From Oenanthe sinensis (taxonomy: Eukaryota; Streptophyta; Magnoliopsida; Apiales; Apiaceae), in contig CM053802.1 in NCBI GenBank assembly GCA_028671895.1, forward strand, positions 38,788,201 through 38,852,200: 64,000 nucleotides of DNA, in the 5' to 3' direction. This document shows, piece by piece, positions 10,573 to 22,286 of the stretch (position 1 is its first letter; each line of letters begins with the position of its first letter). The translations under genes were made by a program, and so were the position numbers. The notes under the pieces were generated by a model. That model was not told the origin of the DNA. It made no database searches and saw nothing but the letters and a program-made list of their open reading frames with translations.

Positions 10573-13500
10573 ATGGCATCATCAAAGAAAGTCTCACAAT
10601 CTGGATTCTACTATGAGCTCAACAACTTCGTTGCCTGCACTATGGTGGAGGAAGCCCCAACAGAATTTCATCCTCTAATGGAATTTCTAAGGAGTTCAAG
10701 GATTTCAAAGGCCCTCTCAGAAGCACCAAAAATAGTGTGCAATCTAGTTGAAGAGTTTTGGACAACAGTAGAAGTTGCAGATGATTTTTCTTCAATCTCC
10801 TTTGATTGCAAAGGACAACGGTATATTCTAACCACTGTGGTCTTGGGTGAGTGCTTAAATATTCCTGCAAATAATACAATAGATGCACCCACTAACACAG
10901 AGATAAGAAGCATGCTTAGAGAAATCAATTACACTACTCCTGATGCTAGTATTGTTAGGAAGAATCTAAGAAAAGAATGGTCATATTTCTTTGATGCTAT
11001 AATAAATTGTTTTTCTGGTAAGGTTAGTAATTTTGATGCAATAACAACAAGTATGCAACAAGTAGGGTATAGCATTTTATATGATAGATATCATAATCTA
11101 GGAAGCCTGTTACTCAATGAAATATCTGCCAAATTGGGGAATAAAGTAAATAGATCTAATCATATTTATTATGCAAGATTTATTATGATTATTATTAACC
11201 ACTTTGTCAAGGATATTGAGATTGACAGGAGTACAGAAATTTTGGATTGCTGGACTCAAAACAAAAGGGTGTTTAAGGACTTGGTTAGGATCAATCTTCA
11301 CAACAATGTGGAATTGATCTATCCCCCTTTTGTTCAAGTATTTATCTCTACTTTAAACTCTTCTCAACCTAATTCTTCTTTGCCTTCTGTGACTATGGAG
11401 GGTGGTAGTAATGACCCCAACCCTCCTACCCAAGTCACACAACCAATCTCTAAATCCAAATCTAAGAAACCAACCTAAACAGGTTCCCAAAAACCTGCTG
11501 TTGTAAAAACAAAGAAAAGAAAATCAACTATTTTGGTAGATAGATTATAGGAGGATGTAGGTGGTGAGGGAACTGGGGAACATCAAAGAACCCAGAAGGA
11601 TAAGGAGAGTGAGGGTGTGCAACCTCAACCAAGCCACTCCACAGTCTCCCAAAAGACCGTGGATGTAAATATGGAAAACACCACATCCCTATTGGCATCC
11701 TCTCAGAAGGATGACAGTATTAAAAATAGCCCACAACCAGGGGTACAGAATCAAGTTGGGGACACAAAGACCAAAACACTAACACCATACAAAAGAAGAG
11801 AAAAGAAAGTCACCTTTGCACTTGGGGAATCACACATTACAAAATCACAGGAAACTGTGGTGGAGCCTTCTCAAAGTCTGTTTGATGCACCTCATAAAAA
11901 TGATGAGATGCAGTCCCATTCTCTTTCAATTCCAATCTCTTCTATTCTTCTTTCCCCATCTCAAACTTCTTCAGAAAATGTTCTGCTAGATTATCGAACA
12001 TTTTCAGATTCTCCTTCTTTGTTTTTCAAGGAGAAACCAACACTCACTCCTGAATCTTCTTCCCAGGATTTTCAGGATTCTATTTCCCATATCATTTCAA
12101 ACATTACTTCTCAAATTAATTCAACTGTTTCTTCTCCATCAATTGATGTTCCTTCATCAATTGATATTCAGCCATCGACTGATAAGCCATCGATCGACAC
12201 TCAAGATCAATCGATGGGTATGCATCAATCGATGGATGCCCCAAACACCACTTCAACTGATAATGTCAATACATCAATTGATGCTCAATCAATTGATGTT
12301 GCATAAACACTCTTAGGATTGAGTGATTTGAGTGAGAGGCAGGATTGTAACCTGGCAAAATGAGAGGAAGTGAGTAAAAACATTCCTATTTCTTCCAAGA
12401 ATGAGAGTGAAACACTTGAGGGCTCCACCTTAGTAGGTGCACAAGAAATGAGTGAGGGAGAGGTGAAATTCCAGAATGAGATCCTGATGCAAAATAGAGA
12501 GATGAGTGAAAGTGATAAAACAATTCTTCTATTTGCACAAGAGTTGGAAATTGATCTGATGGCAGAAGAAGAAGAAGGAGTAAAAAAGATAGGGGGAGCC
12601 TCTAATGCAGAAGCTAGTGGGAGTGGAGTTGCTAAGGACTTTGAAGAAGAAATAGATGCTGGTGAATTGGATCCAAAGAATTTCATTCATACTGATCCAT
12701 AATATCAAGGGCTGGCTGCTTCAAGTAACAGGAATGCAGAACAACTCTTGGGAATTGATCATACAGATCAAAGGACCAGCAATCTGAAGGAAAGCATTGC
12801 CAATACAACAGACACTTGTTATATGGAACCTGAAGAGTTAGAGAGTGATTCTGATGAGGAGCCATGGATGAGCACTATTAATGGTTCCTTAGAAGCTGCT
12901 GAAACTGAAATTCTCTCTCAATATAGAAAAGCAATGGTGGAAGGAGAAATTGAAGATCCTACTCAAAGGAGAATTGCTCACTGTATGAGAGAATCAATGA
13001 AAATTCAAAAGATGACAGTAACAGGAGTAAGGAGAGAACTGGAGATCATCAAGGACTCTATCTCAACTAACAAGGATACAATAGACAGGAGATTGGATGA
13101 AAAGCTACCATTCAACACCATGAATAGCATCAAAGACAAGTTTTTCAAGGAATCCAAAAATTTTGCATCTTTGGAGACAAGAGTAGGGTCTCTAGAAAAG
13201 AAGATGGATGATATTATCAGAGGTCAAAATCTACATGCTTCCATTCTTCAAAAGTTTCTTGACAGAAATCCACCACCCCCTTCAATTGATGATAACAAAA
13301 AGAGGGAGAATACAAAGAAGAAGGAGGGTGATGGTGGTGATGGCAAAGGCAGTGGGAGTGGTGGCATAGGTGGTTCTGGTATGGATAAGTCAAGTGGCAT
13401 TGGTGGTTCTGCACCCAAAAGATATAAAAGCAGAAGTAACAGGGACAATCAATCTTCAAAGAGATCTAAGTCATCTAATTCTCCAAAAGATGATTTAGAA

Positions 13501-14619
13501 CAGAAAAAGAAAGAATTCAAGAAGTTAGATGATGATCTTGAAGCTAGGAGAATTTCTAGGGAGAAAGAAACTCAATCAATGATTGAGAGGGAAAAGAAAA
13601 GAATTGAAGATCTAAGGAGAAGCACTGAGTTAGTAACAGAGGCAGTAGAAAAAGGAGACTCGGATGAGTTCATTGCTCAAACAAGAAAAATAAATGAAGA
13701 TGCACAAAAGGCTGCCAAGGAAAGCAACTCAGATGCTGAAGCCTTTTTGTCAGTTGATCAAGAAGCCCTTAAAGAGATGAAAAAGGGAAAAGCCATAATG
13801 ATTGAAGAAGAGAAGAAAAGAAAAGAGCCAGTTGGCAAGAAGCTTCTTCAAGGAGCCATTTCAACAGGATTGTCAGATGCTGAAAAGAAAGAAAAAGAAA
13901 ATGAAGAAATAACAAGGCAAATGGAAATGGAATGGAAAATGGAGGATCAATTAATGGACCAACCGCTGAGGAAAAAGAGAAAAGTTACTATGGCCAAGAA
14001 AAGGTCAGGTTCTACTCAAGAAATAGTGGTTCAGGAAAACCTCCAGGGTTAACAAGAAGAAATCAAGGAGGAGGTCACAATTGAAGGATATGATTTGAAG
14101 GGAATACCAGTAATCAATGAAAAGGGATTAATTGGAGTAATGACTCACCCTGCAACCTCTAACCATGAAGAATCAATGAGGTTGGAGTATAAAAATGGAG
14201 TGAAAACCTTCTATTCATTAAAGGTGATAATGAAGCAAAGCTACAATGTTTTAAAGACTATTCTTCCTCTACTCAACAGAAAGTACAAACTCAACACAAC
14301 AATTGCTCAGGAGATTCAACAACAAATTTCAAGGTTAAGGAGATCCAAGGCAGAAGCTAAACATGATTCACCTTTAAAGCTATGGAAGTCACAGGTCAAA
14401 AAGGTGGTGTTAGAGCCAAAGTATGCTATGATTTTTACAAATATAGAGGGCAACACAAAGTTCTTTGATATCTGAAAATATCTGGATAAAATCACAGATG
14501 AAGAAATACATTATCTTATGAGGTAACTTGGAGAAACTGACAGGGATGAAGCAATCTTGAGAAGCTCTTTCATGAGGCAACTAAAGGAAAATGCTGAGAA
14601 GAGAAGGAAGATGAACTAA
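10573..14619 (+). pseudogene. Element A ORF3 (Sirevirus third ORF, 'env-like'), 1349 codons with eight in-frame stops
   Basis: Function is unknown. One frame runs from ATG 10573 to TAA 14617-14619. It is interrupted by stops at 11476, 11548, 12304, 12361, 12700, 14050, 14473 and 14524, with no frameshift. Residues 1-270 form a globular domain whose 'RKEWSYFFDAI' and 'YPPFVQVF' correspond to 'PKE.NLFFNIL' and 'YPRFLQLV' in D, so this domain is shared by the family. A low-complexity Ser/Thr/Gln middle follows, with a Ser-X-Asp tract at 12139-12300 encoded by the element's DNA motif. Next come a Gly-rich patch (13330-13420) and a Lys/Glu-rich coiled-coil region (13490-13950). I see no signal peptide or membrane segment, so the 'envelope' label is not supported by this sequence. 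Confidence 0.8.
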
Positions 14620-14793
14620 TTAAATCATGAAGACATTGAAGCTGCTTGCAGGAGTTATCTATCAATCTGGTACTTCCAAAATTAATGTGCCAATTAAATT
14701 TCTTAATTTTATCTAAATGTAAATTTTAAGGGTTTTTGTTATCATTAAGTAGATTTATGCCTGTAAATAACACATACACAAATAGGGGGAGAT
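14620..14793 (+). other. Element A 3' untranslated stretch with polypurine tract (14781-14792)
   Basis: A short AT-rich interval after ORF3 ends in AATAGGGGGAGA, one base before the LTR start TGTTAGG. No coding frame is seen. Confidence 0.85.
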
Positions 14794-15852
14794 TGTTAGG
14801 AATCTACATATGATTTGATGATAACATTAATCTTAGAATCATAGAAATTTTATTTGATGTAACTGATCAATTGATATGAAAGTTATAAATATCAATTGAT
14901 CAGGAAACCATTTATCAGTTGAAGTGTTTATATGAATCAACTGATAATTTGGATTGTAGCATAGGTATACTTAGTCTATTTCAATCAATAAGGTGTAAAT
15001 CAATTGATATTTTGTTCATCAATTGATGTTAGAGTCGATTGATATAGATCATCAATTGATGTGTAAATTAAACTGTTAAATTTTAATTATGTGAAGACAA
15101 GAAATTACACAAGTGAAGGATGATCAATTGATATTGAAACATCGATGGATGAGGGATCAATCGAAGAAGCCAAGTCAAGCATTGAAGACCATCAACTGAT
15201 GTGAAGACCCATCGATTCGTATATCGATTGATAACATCTATCAATCGATAAGCCATCTTTTATCAATCGATGGATATAAAGATCAATCGAAGAAGAACAT
15301 CAGTTGATTGATTAAAGGATGGATCAATTGATATGCTTAACAGCAAATTATCAATTGAGTGTGACAACACAGAAAGAATATATATTGAAGATTCAGAGAA
15401 CAAAAGCACTCCTATGGAAGACAGTCTAGAGTGGCTGTGAAGACTCAATCAGAAGCTGTCTTTTCAAACCTTTTTCAAAGATAGAAAAAGGTAAAAGAAA
15501 GGCAGGTAGAAACAATCCTAGAATAGGAATTGTAAAAGCACACTTGTTGTATATAAACAAGTGTAGCAGCATTATTAGAAGACAGACAAGTTAGACAATA
15601 TTTCTTAATCAACTGTTCCAGCTAGGTGTCTTTTAACCTAGGAACATTGAGCAAAAATATACACTGATGGAAAAACCAATCCATCAGTAATTTTAAATCT
15701 CTTTGTTCAGTTTATTTTTCAGTCTTAAATTGTTCGAACATATTCTCACTAATTCTCAAACATCAAGAACAAATATTAGAACAAAAAAAAGTTTTAATAT
15801 TTGTATTCAACCCCCCTTCTACAAATATTGACATTGTTCTACAGGAATAACA
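14794..15852 (+). repeat. Element A 3' LTR (1059 bp)
   Basis: It starts TGTTAGGAATC and ends GGAATAACA, followed by the ATCTA duplication. Compared with the 5' LTR it lacks 59 bp between two CAGCT pentamers and two As of an A run, which together account for the 61-bp length difference. The motif array is retained. Confidence 0.95.
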
Positions 15853-15857
15853 ATCTA
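15853..15857 (+). repeat. Target site duplication of element A (right), ATCTA
   Basis: Identical to 3001-3005. Sequence beyond it resumes the B LTR. Confidence 0.95.
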
Positions 15858-16199
15858 TACTTTGTAATAGGAATTAGTCTTATCTCTTTGTAGAAGCAAA
15901 GAACTCTTTTGTTCTTTGGGAGCCAGTTATTAATTTAACTGGGTGTAGCAAAACCCTTTAGGATTAATACGATAGTAATATTCCTGGAAACTTGTCTCGT
16001 TTTAATTACTTGCTAATTTTCTAGAAATGTACTGTTTAATCACTAACACAGAAAATTAGTAAGCCAGTCTCCTAAACACTCCTGAACTCGAACCACTAAC
16101 CGAACTCTAAATTATATATCCGTAAAAGATTCGAAAGAATTTTTTAATTTAGTGAGTATCGTATTCAACCCCCTTCTACGATACTTTCGGGACCTAACA
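15858..16199 (+). repeat. Element B 3' LTR, right part (R-U5 side)
   Basis: It continues the LTR interrupted at 3005. Its end is homologous to the ends of the C and E LTRs: 'gtatcgtattcaacccc...cttctacgata' then GGGACCTAACA. There is no clean primer site after it; 'TTGGTTAATCAGAAG' only loosely resembles one. That fits a 3' LTR, and the next five bases, TCTTG, would be its target duplication. Confidence 0.78.
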
Positions 16200-16818
16200 T
16201 CTTGGTTAATCAGAAGAAATCAGTTGATCAAGCCAGAAGAGTAAAAACCAAGCGGTAAATACTTCAAGAATTCAAGATATTTATTAAGGCAAGTAATATT
16301 ACATTTGGTGGTTCCTACACAGTTGAATCATTGTGTGAAGCGCAACAAACTTTGCTTAGGCGCAACAAACCAAGATTCAAAGCTAAGTCAAATATGGAAG
16401 GTTTGTGGCGCCTGAACAAGTGAATGAGAGTGCAGGCGTAACAAAACAAGTTGTGGCGCAACATAAGTTCAAATAGAAGGTTTGTGGTGCCTACACACTG
16501 CAAATAGTGTGCAGATGCAACAAAAGGTCATACAGGCGCAACATAGATTGTTGATTGAAATTACAAATCAAGATCCAAAAATAGTTTTATGAAAAAGTGC
16601 ATTTTTAGAGCTAGAAAAATTTATATTGACATTTCTTTAATTTTAAAGAAAATTCAATATTCGAATTTTGTAAAGATTTTAAATACACTAATTTTAAAAA
16701 GCTATCAATCATCAAGAATTCGAACAAAAATTTTATTTCACGAAATTCAATTTTTATTCAAATTAATTTTAATTTTAAAAAATTAATTATTTCTTGAGAT
16801 TTAAAATTCGTTGCAACC
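16200..16818 (+). mobile_element. Element D 5' LTR/leader remnant with GCGCAACAAA motifs
   Basis: This precedes D gag. From 16314 to 16545 it carries about seven GCGCAACA(A) or TTGTGGCGC motifs, several as inverted pairs, for example around 'gtgcctacacactgc..gtgtgcagatgcaac'. The same motif fills D's pol-ORF3 spacer at 22796-23239. Sequence from 16548 ('ttgattgaaattacaaatcaagatcc' type) resembles the leader of E just after its primer site, but no primer site is present here. Best reading: B inserted in D's 5' LTR, and the rest of that LTR plus the primer site has been deleted. Alternatively, the B LTR could be D's own 5' LTR. Confidence 0.5.
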
Positions 16819-19033
16819 ATGAGTACCCAAAAACATAGTAGCATCAAAATCCCAGCCTTTGATAAAAATGAATACATTTTATGGAAGAAAAAGATGTCCA
16901 CTTTCATCAAATCGGCTAATTCTCAATACATGGGAATTTTAGAAAATGGACCCTATGTACCTCAGAAGCTAACACCAAAAACAGTCTCAGATGATGGCGA
17001 ACGGATTCGTCAAGGATTTACCCCAAAGGAGCCTTCAGAGTACACTGAGACTGATAAAGATAGAGTTGCATGGGATAATCATCTTCAATGTATCATAATA
17101 GATTCACTGGACACTACAATGTTGAATCAAGTGATTAATTGCACTTGTGCCAAACAAGTATGGGATACGATTGATCTACTATTGGAAGGAACAACATAAG
17201 TGAATGAGAACATGCTAGATATTCTTACATCCCAGTATAAAGCGTTCAAGTCACTACTAGGAGAAAGTATCACTCAAATCTTTGAGAGATATAACAAATT
17301 GTTGAATGACTTGTCACTGCATGGGAAGGCATACTCATGTAGGGAGATCAACAGGAAATTCATGTTGACACTGCCAGCACATCTTGAACACAAAATCTAT
17401 GCCATTAGAGAGAGAAGTGACATAAATGACATGTCCAATGAAATTATATATGGGAGGCTCAAGACTCATGAAATGGAGCAAGAGCAAAGACTGATAATTT
17501 ATGGTTCAGGAACAGTGGACAATAAGAATACAACACTGTTGAAAACTACATCACTTGTAGCCAAGGATTTTGTTGTCACAGAGACCAGCACAGTGAAGCC
17601 TGTAGTTGAGAAGGAAGAGATTCTAGAAGCTGAAATCTCAGAGAATGCTCAAGCAGGTGATGAAGATGACTTCTACTCAATAGAAGAACTTGAACAGTTA
17701 GAAAATAAGACAATAGCCTATATGGAAGGGAAGTTCAAGAACCTCAGGTTTAGGAGGAACCCTAAGTACAAATTCAAGAGTTAGTCCAGTTGTAGTGGTT
17801 CCAACTTCAGAAACAACAATCGAGGTGGTTCGTCTTCAGGGTCTTACAACAAAGGAGGTTATAAGACAGGAATGGTAGACTGCAGAAAGTTTAAGTGCTA
17901 CAACTGTGATGAACCCGGACATTTTGCTACTGAATGCCAGAAGCCTAAGCAAAGAAAGGAAAGAAAAGAGTTGTATGACTAACTCAAGCAAAATATGATG
18001 CACTAGTAAAGAAGCATCAGGGCAGAGCTTATATAGCCGAGGGAAAGAGCTGGGATGACTCAGACAATGATGAAGAGGAGACATATGGAAATGTTGCACT
18101 AATGGCAGACTCTTCAGAGGCATCACCTCAGTCATCCAAGGTATCATTTCTTTCCACAGTTGGCATGTCTAATTCTGATTATAAGAAAACTGTAGAAAAT
18201 CTAAGCGTAGAAATGTTTAACATTCACACAAGCATGCTAGCATCTGAAGAAGAAAATGCTAAACTAGTTCTAAAGAATAAAATGCTAGAAGCTAGAAATG
18301 AAGAACTAGAGCTTGCATGTGTTAATTTAGAAGATCTGAAACATAAGATAAAATATCTTGAGAATAGAGACAAATGCAACCAAGAAGTAGAAACTGTTCT
18401 TAGGAATAAAATTTCTGAGTTAGAGTTAAAACTTCCAGCTTGTAAGAAATCTTCTAATTTTGTTAAGGAGGCAATAGATAAACAGGTCATGGGTCAAAAA
18501 ATTGGAATAGAATTTGACTATGATAAAAAGGTAGGAAAGAGACATGAGGAATCAATTGCAGATGAAAGTCCTGTGAAGCAAGACATTCCACATGTGTTAA
18601 AAAAATGTCCCTAAGCCCCTATACAAGAAGTTTTTCATCGAACCCCTAGATGAAGAACAGATCTTAATGAAAGAAAAAATTCTTGTTGAGGATAAAAAGA
18701 AAGAGGAAGAAAGTAAAAAGGAGTTGATGCATGCCATGTGCTTTCAATATCATGTCTGCATACATAAACTTGATGAATGCATCATCTAGTACTTGCATTA
18801 ATACAGATGTGAACATGAATAGAAAGCATGTTAGGGGAAAGACTGCTAGTCCTCCTAAATCTAGGAAGGAAGCCCTTGTCCCTAAGCCTAAAGACACTCC
18901 TGTCAAGGCTAAATCATAGGGCAGGAGCACAGTCGTTGAGAAAGACAAGGACCAGAAAATTTCTGTAGCTAAAACTATTTACTTATCTAAGCCTCTTGGA
19001 CCCAATCAAATTTGGGTGCCAAAGAAGAAGTAA
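16819..19033 (+). pseudogene. Element D gag, decayed
   Basis: Starts MSTQKHSSIKIPAFDKNEY, close to element C gag. In-frame TAA at 17197-17199 and TAG at 17782-17784 interrupt the first part. The first zinc knuckle (KCYNCDEPGHFATEC, from 17893) is still readable in frame. A frameshifting deletion lies between about 17980 and 18100, and the coiled-coil part continues at 18102-18614 in another frame. Near 18724 the stretch that holds the second zinc knuckle in A and C is missing. The end is 'GPNQIWVPKKK' and TAA at 19031-19033. Confidence 0.85.
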
Positions 19034-22000
19034 TCAATCTGTGGTTGCAGGGAATAGCAAAGAACAAGTGCATCATGTGGATTCTCGACAGTGGCTGTTC
19101 AAGGCATATGGCTGGTGATAAGGCCCTGCTATCAGATGTGATTGAGAAAGCTGGCCCGAAAGTTACCTTTGGAGATAACAACAAGGGATTCACAACGGGA
19201 TATGGCAATCTAGAAATTGGCAATTTATCATTGAAAATATCTCTCATGTGGATGGATTAAAGCACAACCGTCTAAGTATCATTCAGTTCACTGATAAGGG
19301 CTACAAAGTAACTTTTGAAAAAGAAAGATGTGCAATCCAAAATAGGAAAGATGTGAAGCTTGCTCTTTAAGGAGTGAGAAAGGGGAATCTCTTTATAGCT
19401 GACTTATTCTTTGTAAGCAAAGGCGAAGTTCAATGTTTTTACAGCAAAGCTTCAACAGAGGACATTTGGTTATGGCATAAGAAACTTTCACACCTGAACT
19501 TCAAGGAAATGAACTCTTTAGTTAAGAGGGAATTGGTTAGAGTTTTACCTGAGATGGAATTCTGTCAAGAAGTTTTATGTAAAGCATGTGAAAAGAGGAA
19601 GTCAAAGAAAGCATCTCACTGAAGCAAAGATTCATCAGATATTACTGAACCACTGCAACTTCTGCATATGGATTTAATTGGTCCAGTCAATGTCATGTCT
19701 ATGTCAAGGAAGAGATATGCACTAGTAATTATAGAAGACTTCTCCAAGTACATGTGGGTGTTATTTCTAGCCTCAAAGGATGTAGCCCCTCAAACAATCA
19801 TTGATCACATAAAGAAGATAGAGTTAGAAGCTGATTTGCATGTCAGGAAAATAAGGTTTGAAAATGGAACAGAATTCAGGAATGTAACCCTGAATGATTT
19901 CTGTTTTGAGAAAGGGATTTCAAGACAATATTCAGCGCCCAGAACTCCCCAACAAAATGGAGTAGTAGAAAGGAAGAATAGAACTTTAGTTGAAGCAGCA
20001 AGAATAATGCTGAATGAAACTAAGTTACCTCTATACTTTTGGGCTGAAGTAGTCAACATAACTTGCTATACAAAGAATCGTACCCTAGCAAATAAAGATC
20101 ATGACAAGACTCCGTACGATTTGATGGCAAACAAGAAACCAACACTGAAATACTTTCATGTGTTTGGAGGAAAGTACTTTGTACTGAAATATGATGAGCA
20201 TCTAGGAAAGTTTGAATCCAAGGCTCATGAAGGTATATTTCTTGGCTACTCTCTGGAATCTAAGGCGTACAGGGTTTATATGATTGAACACAAAAAGGTC
20301 ATTGAAAGCATGAATGTAACTTTCGATGATCTCAAGCTCCCAAGTCTACAAAGAACATACAACTCTGAAACTCTGCAGTTTGAAAATATGAACTCAGATG
20401 AAGGTGAAATAGAACCTGAAGCTTTAACAGAAAATCAAGCACCAAATGAGAATAAAAATGATGATTCTGACCCTAGTAGTGGAAACAGTGGAAGATTCAC
20501 AGAAACTACTAGTAGTGGCAGAGAATCTCATTCTCAACTAAGCAACAACTCAAGGGGAGCAACTGAAGGATCTACTAGCAGGGCTCAGCACTTTAATGAT
20601 AATCAGGCTGAATCATCTAGGGCAAATCTTCCTAGACATTGGGTGTGGAGTAGAGATCACCCCTTTGAGTTGATTCTAGGAGATCCAGATGCTGGAGTCC
20701 AAACTAGACGTGCTTCTTAGAATGAATGTTTATTCTCTGGTTTTATCTCTGAAATAGAGCCAAAGAAAGTGGAAGAAGCACTAGAAGATCCAGATTGGGT
20801 TATTGCTATGCAAGAATAACTCAATCAATTTGAAAGACAGAAAGTATGGAAGCTGGTACTCAAGCCAAAGAATAAGTCCATAATTGGCACAAAGTGGGTA
20901 TTCAGAAATAAACTGGATGAAGATGGCATTGTTACAAGGAACAAAGCCAGACTGGTTGCTAAAGGTTATTCACAAGAAGAAGGAATAGATTATGATGAAA
21001 CATATGCACTAGTGGCAAGGCTTGAAGCTATCAGGATGTTTCTGGCATTCGCAGCACATTCCAACTTTAAAGTTTATCAAATGGATGTGAAGAGTGCATT
21101 CCTGAATGGAGAGCTTGAAGAAGAAGTGTATGTGGAACAACCCCCAGGGTTTGAAGATCCAGAATTCATAGATTTTGTATACTTTCTCTTCAAGGAACTC
21201 TATGGCTTAAAACAAGCACCTCGGACATGGTATGACACTCTATCTATATTCTTACTTGAAAATGGTTTCACTAGAGGTGTCATAGATAAGACTCTGTTTC
21301 ATAAAATGTATAAAAATGACATGATATTAGTATAAGTATATGTGGATAACATTATATTTGGTTCTACTAACGATCAATTGTGTAGTAGATTTGCTAAGTT
21401 AATGCAGAGTAGGTATTAAATGAGCATGATGGGTGAGCTGAATTACTTCCTTGGACTCCAAGTAAGCCAAAGGAAAGATGGAATCTTCATTTTCCAGACC
21501 AATTACATCAAAGATCTATTGAAGAAGTATGGTCTTGAAGATGCATCATCAGCCAAAACCCCTAAGGCAACTGCCACTAAGCTTGACAAAGATGAACCTG
21601 GTAACAAGGTACACATCACAAGCTACAGAGGTATGATCGGCTCATTACTTTACTTAACTGCAAGTTGGCCAGATATTATGTTTGCTACATGCTTGTGTTC
21701 TAGGTTTCAGTCTAACCCTAAAGAATCACATCTTATTGCTGTTAAACGGATTTTTAGGTATTTTAAGGGAAGTCTAAATCTTGGAATTTGGTACTCTAAA
21801 TATACAAGTTTTGACCTTGTTGGCTATACAGATTCTGATTATGCAGGTTGTAGGATTGATCGAAAGAGTACAACAGGGAGTTGTCAATTCCTTGGTAAAA
21901 GATTGGTGTCCTGGTATAGCAAGAAGAAGCACTCAGTTGCAATGTCAACAGCTGAACCTGAATATGTTGCTGCTGGAAGTGCTTGTGCACAAATTCTGTG

Positions 22001-22286
22001 GATAAGGAACCAGCTACAAGACTATGAACTATTGCTGAGCAAAATTTCAATATTTTGTGACAACACAAATGCCATAACCATCACAAACAATCCTGCTCAA
22101 CATTCAAGAACCAAGCATATTGATATCAAGTATCATTTCATAAGAGAGCATGTCATGAATGGTACTGTAGAGTTATATTTTGTACCTACAGATCAGCAAA
22201 TTGTATACATCTTCACTAAACCACTTGATGAAATCACTTTCATTAGACTGGTTTATGAACTTGGGATGTTAAATTCTACTAACTAA
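19012..22286 (+). pseudogene. Element D pol, decayed with catalytic-site changes
   Basis: Same domain order as A and C. Protease DSG is at 19087. A frame change near 19230-19370 interrupts the protease-integrase region. Integrase core begins at 19668; the first catalytic Asp is at 19671, but the second is changed, since 'SDNGTEF' reads 'FENGTEF' (Glu at 19860-19862). Stops lie at 19620, 20718, 20817, 21333 and 21417. RT 'YVDD' is 'YVDN' at 21339-21350. RNase H follows at 21420-22286, ending ELGMLNSTN, with 'STAEPEYVA' instead of 'STAEAEYIA'. Even without its stops it would lack normal integrase and RT active sites. Confidence 0.9.

Larger units (their letters stand above)
3006..15852 (+). mobile_element. 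Element A: nearly full-length Sirevirus (Ty1/copia), 12.8 kb
   Basis: It is bounded by TGTTAG...AATAACA LTRs and an ATCTA target duplication, and sits inside the LTR of element B. The order is 5' LTR, tRNA-Met primer site, gag, pol (PR-IN-RT-RH), motif-rich spacer, third ORF of about 1349 codons, polypurine tract, 3' LTR. I count about 24 substitutions between LTRs over about 1059 aligned bases (about 2.3%), plus a 59-bp deletion in the 3' copy. The frames carry no frameshift that I could find, only in-frame stops: one in gag, one in pol, eight in ORF3. It is almost certainly inactive now but was complete when it inserted or shortly before. Confidence 0.95.

Noticed and set aside
10573..14619. 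Envelope glycoprotein function for ORF3
   Set aside because: No signal peptide, transmembrane segment or fusion-like region is visible; the protein is globular, low-complexity and coiled coil.
1494..16199. B LTR being the 5' LTR of element D
   Set aside because: A polypurine tract lies directly before it, no proper primer site follows it, and its motif differs from the one in D's spacer. The option is kept open only as an alternative.
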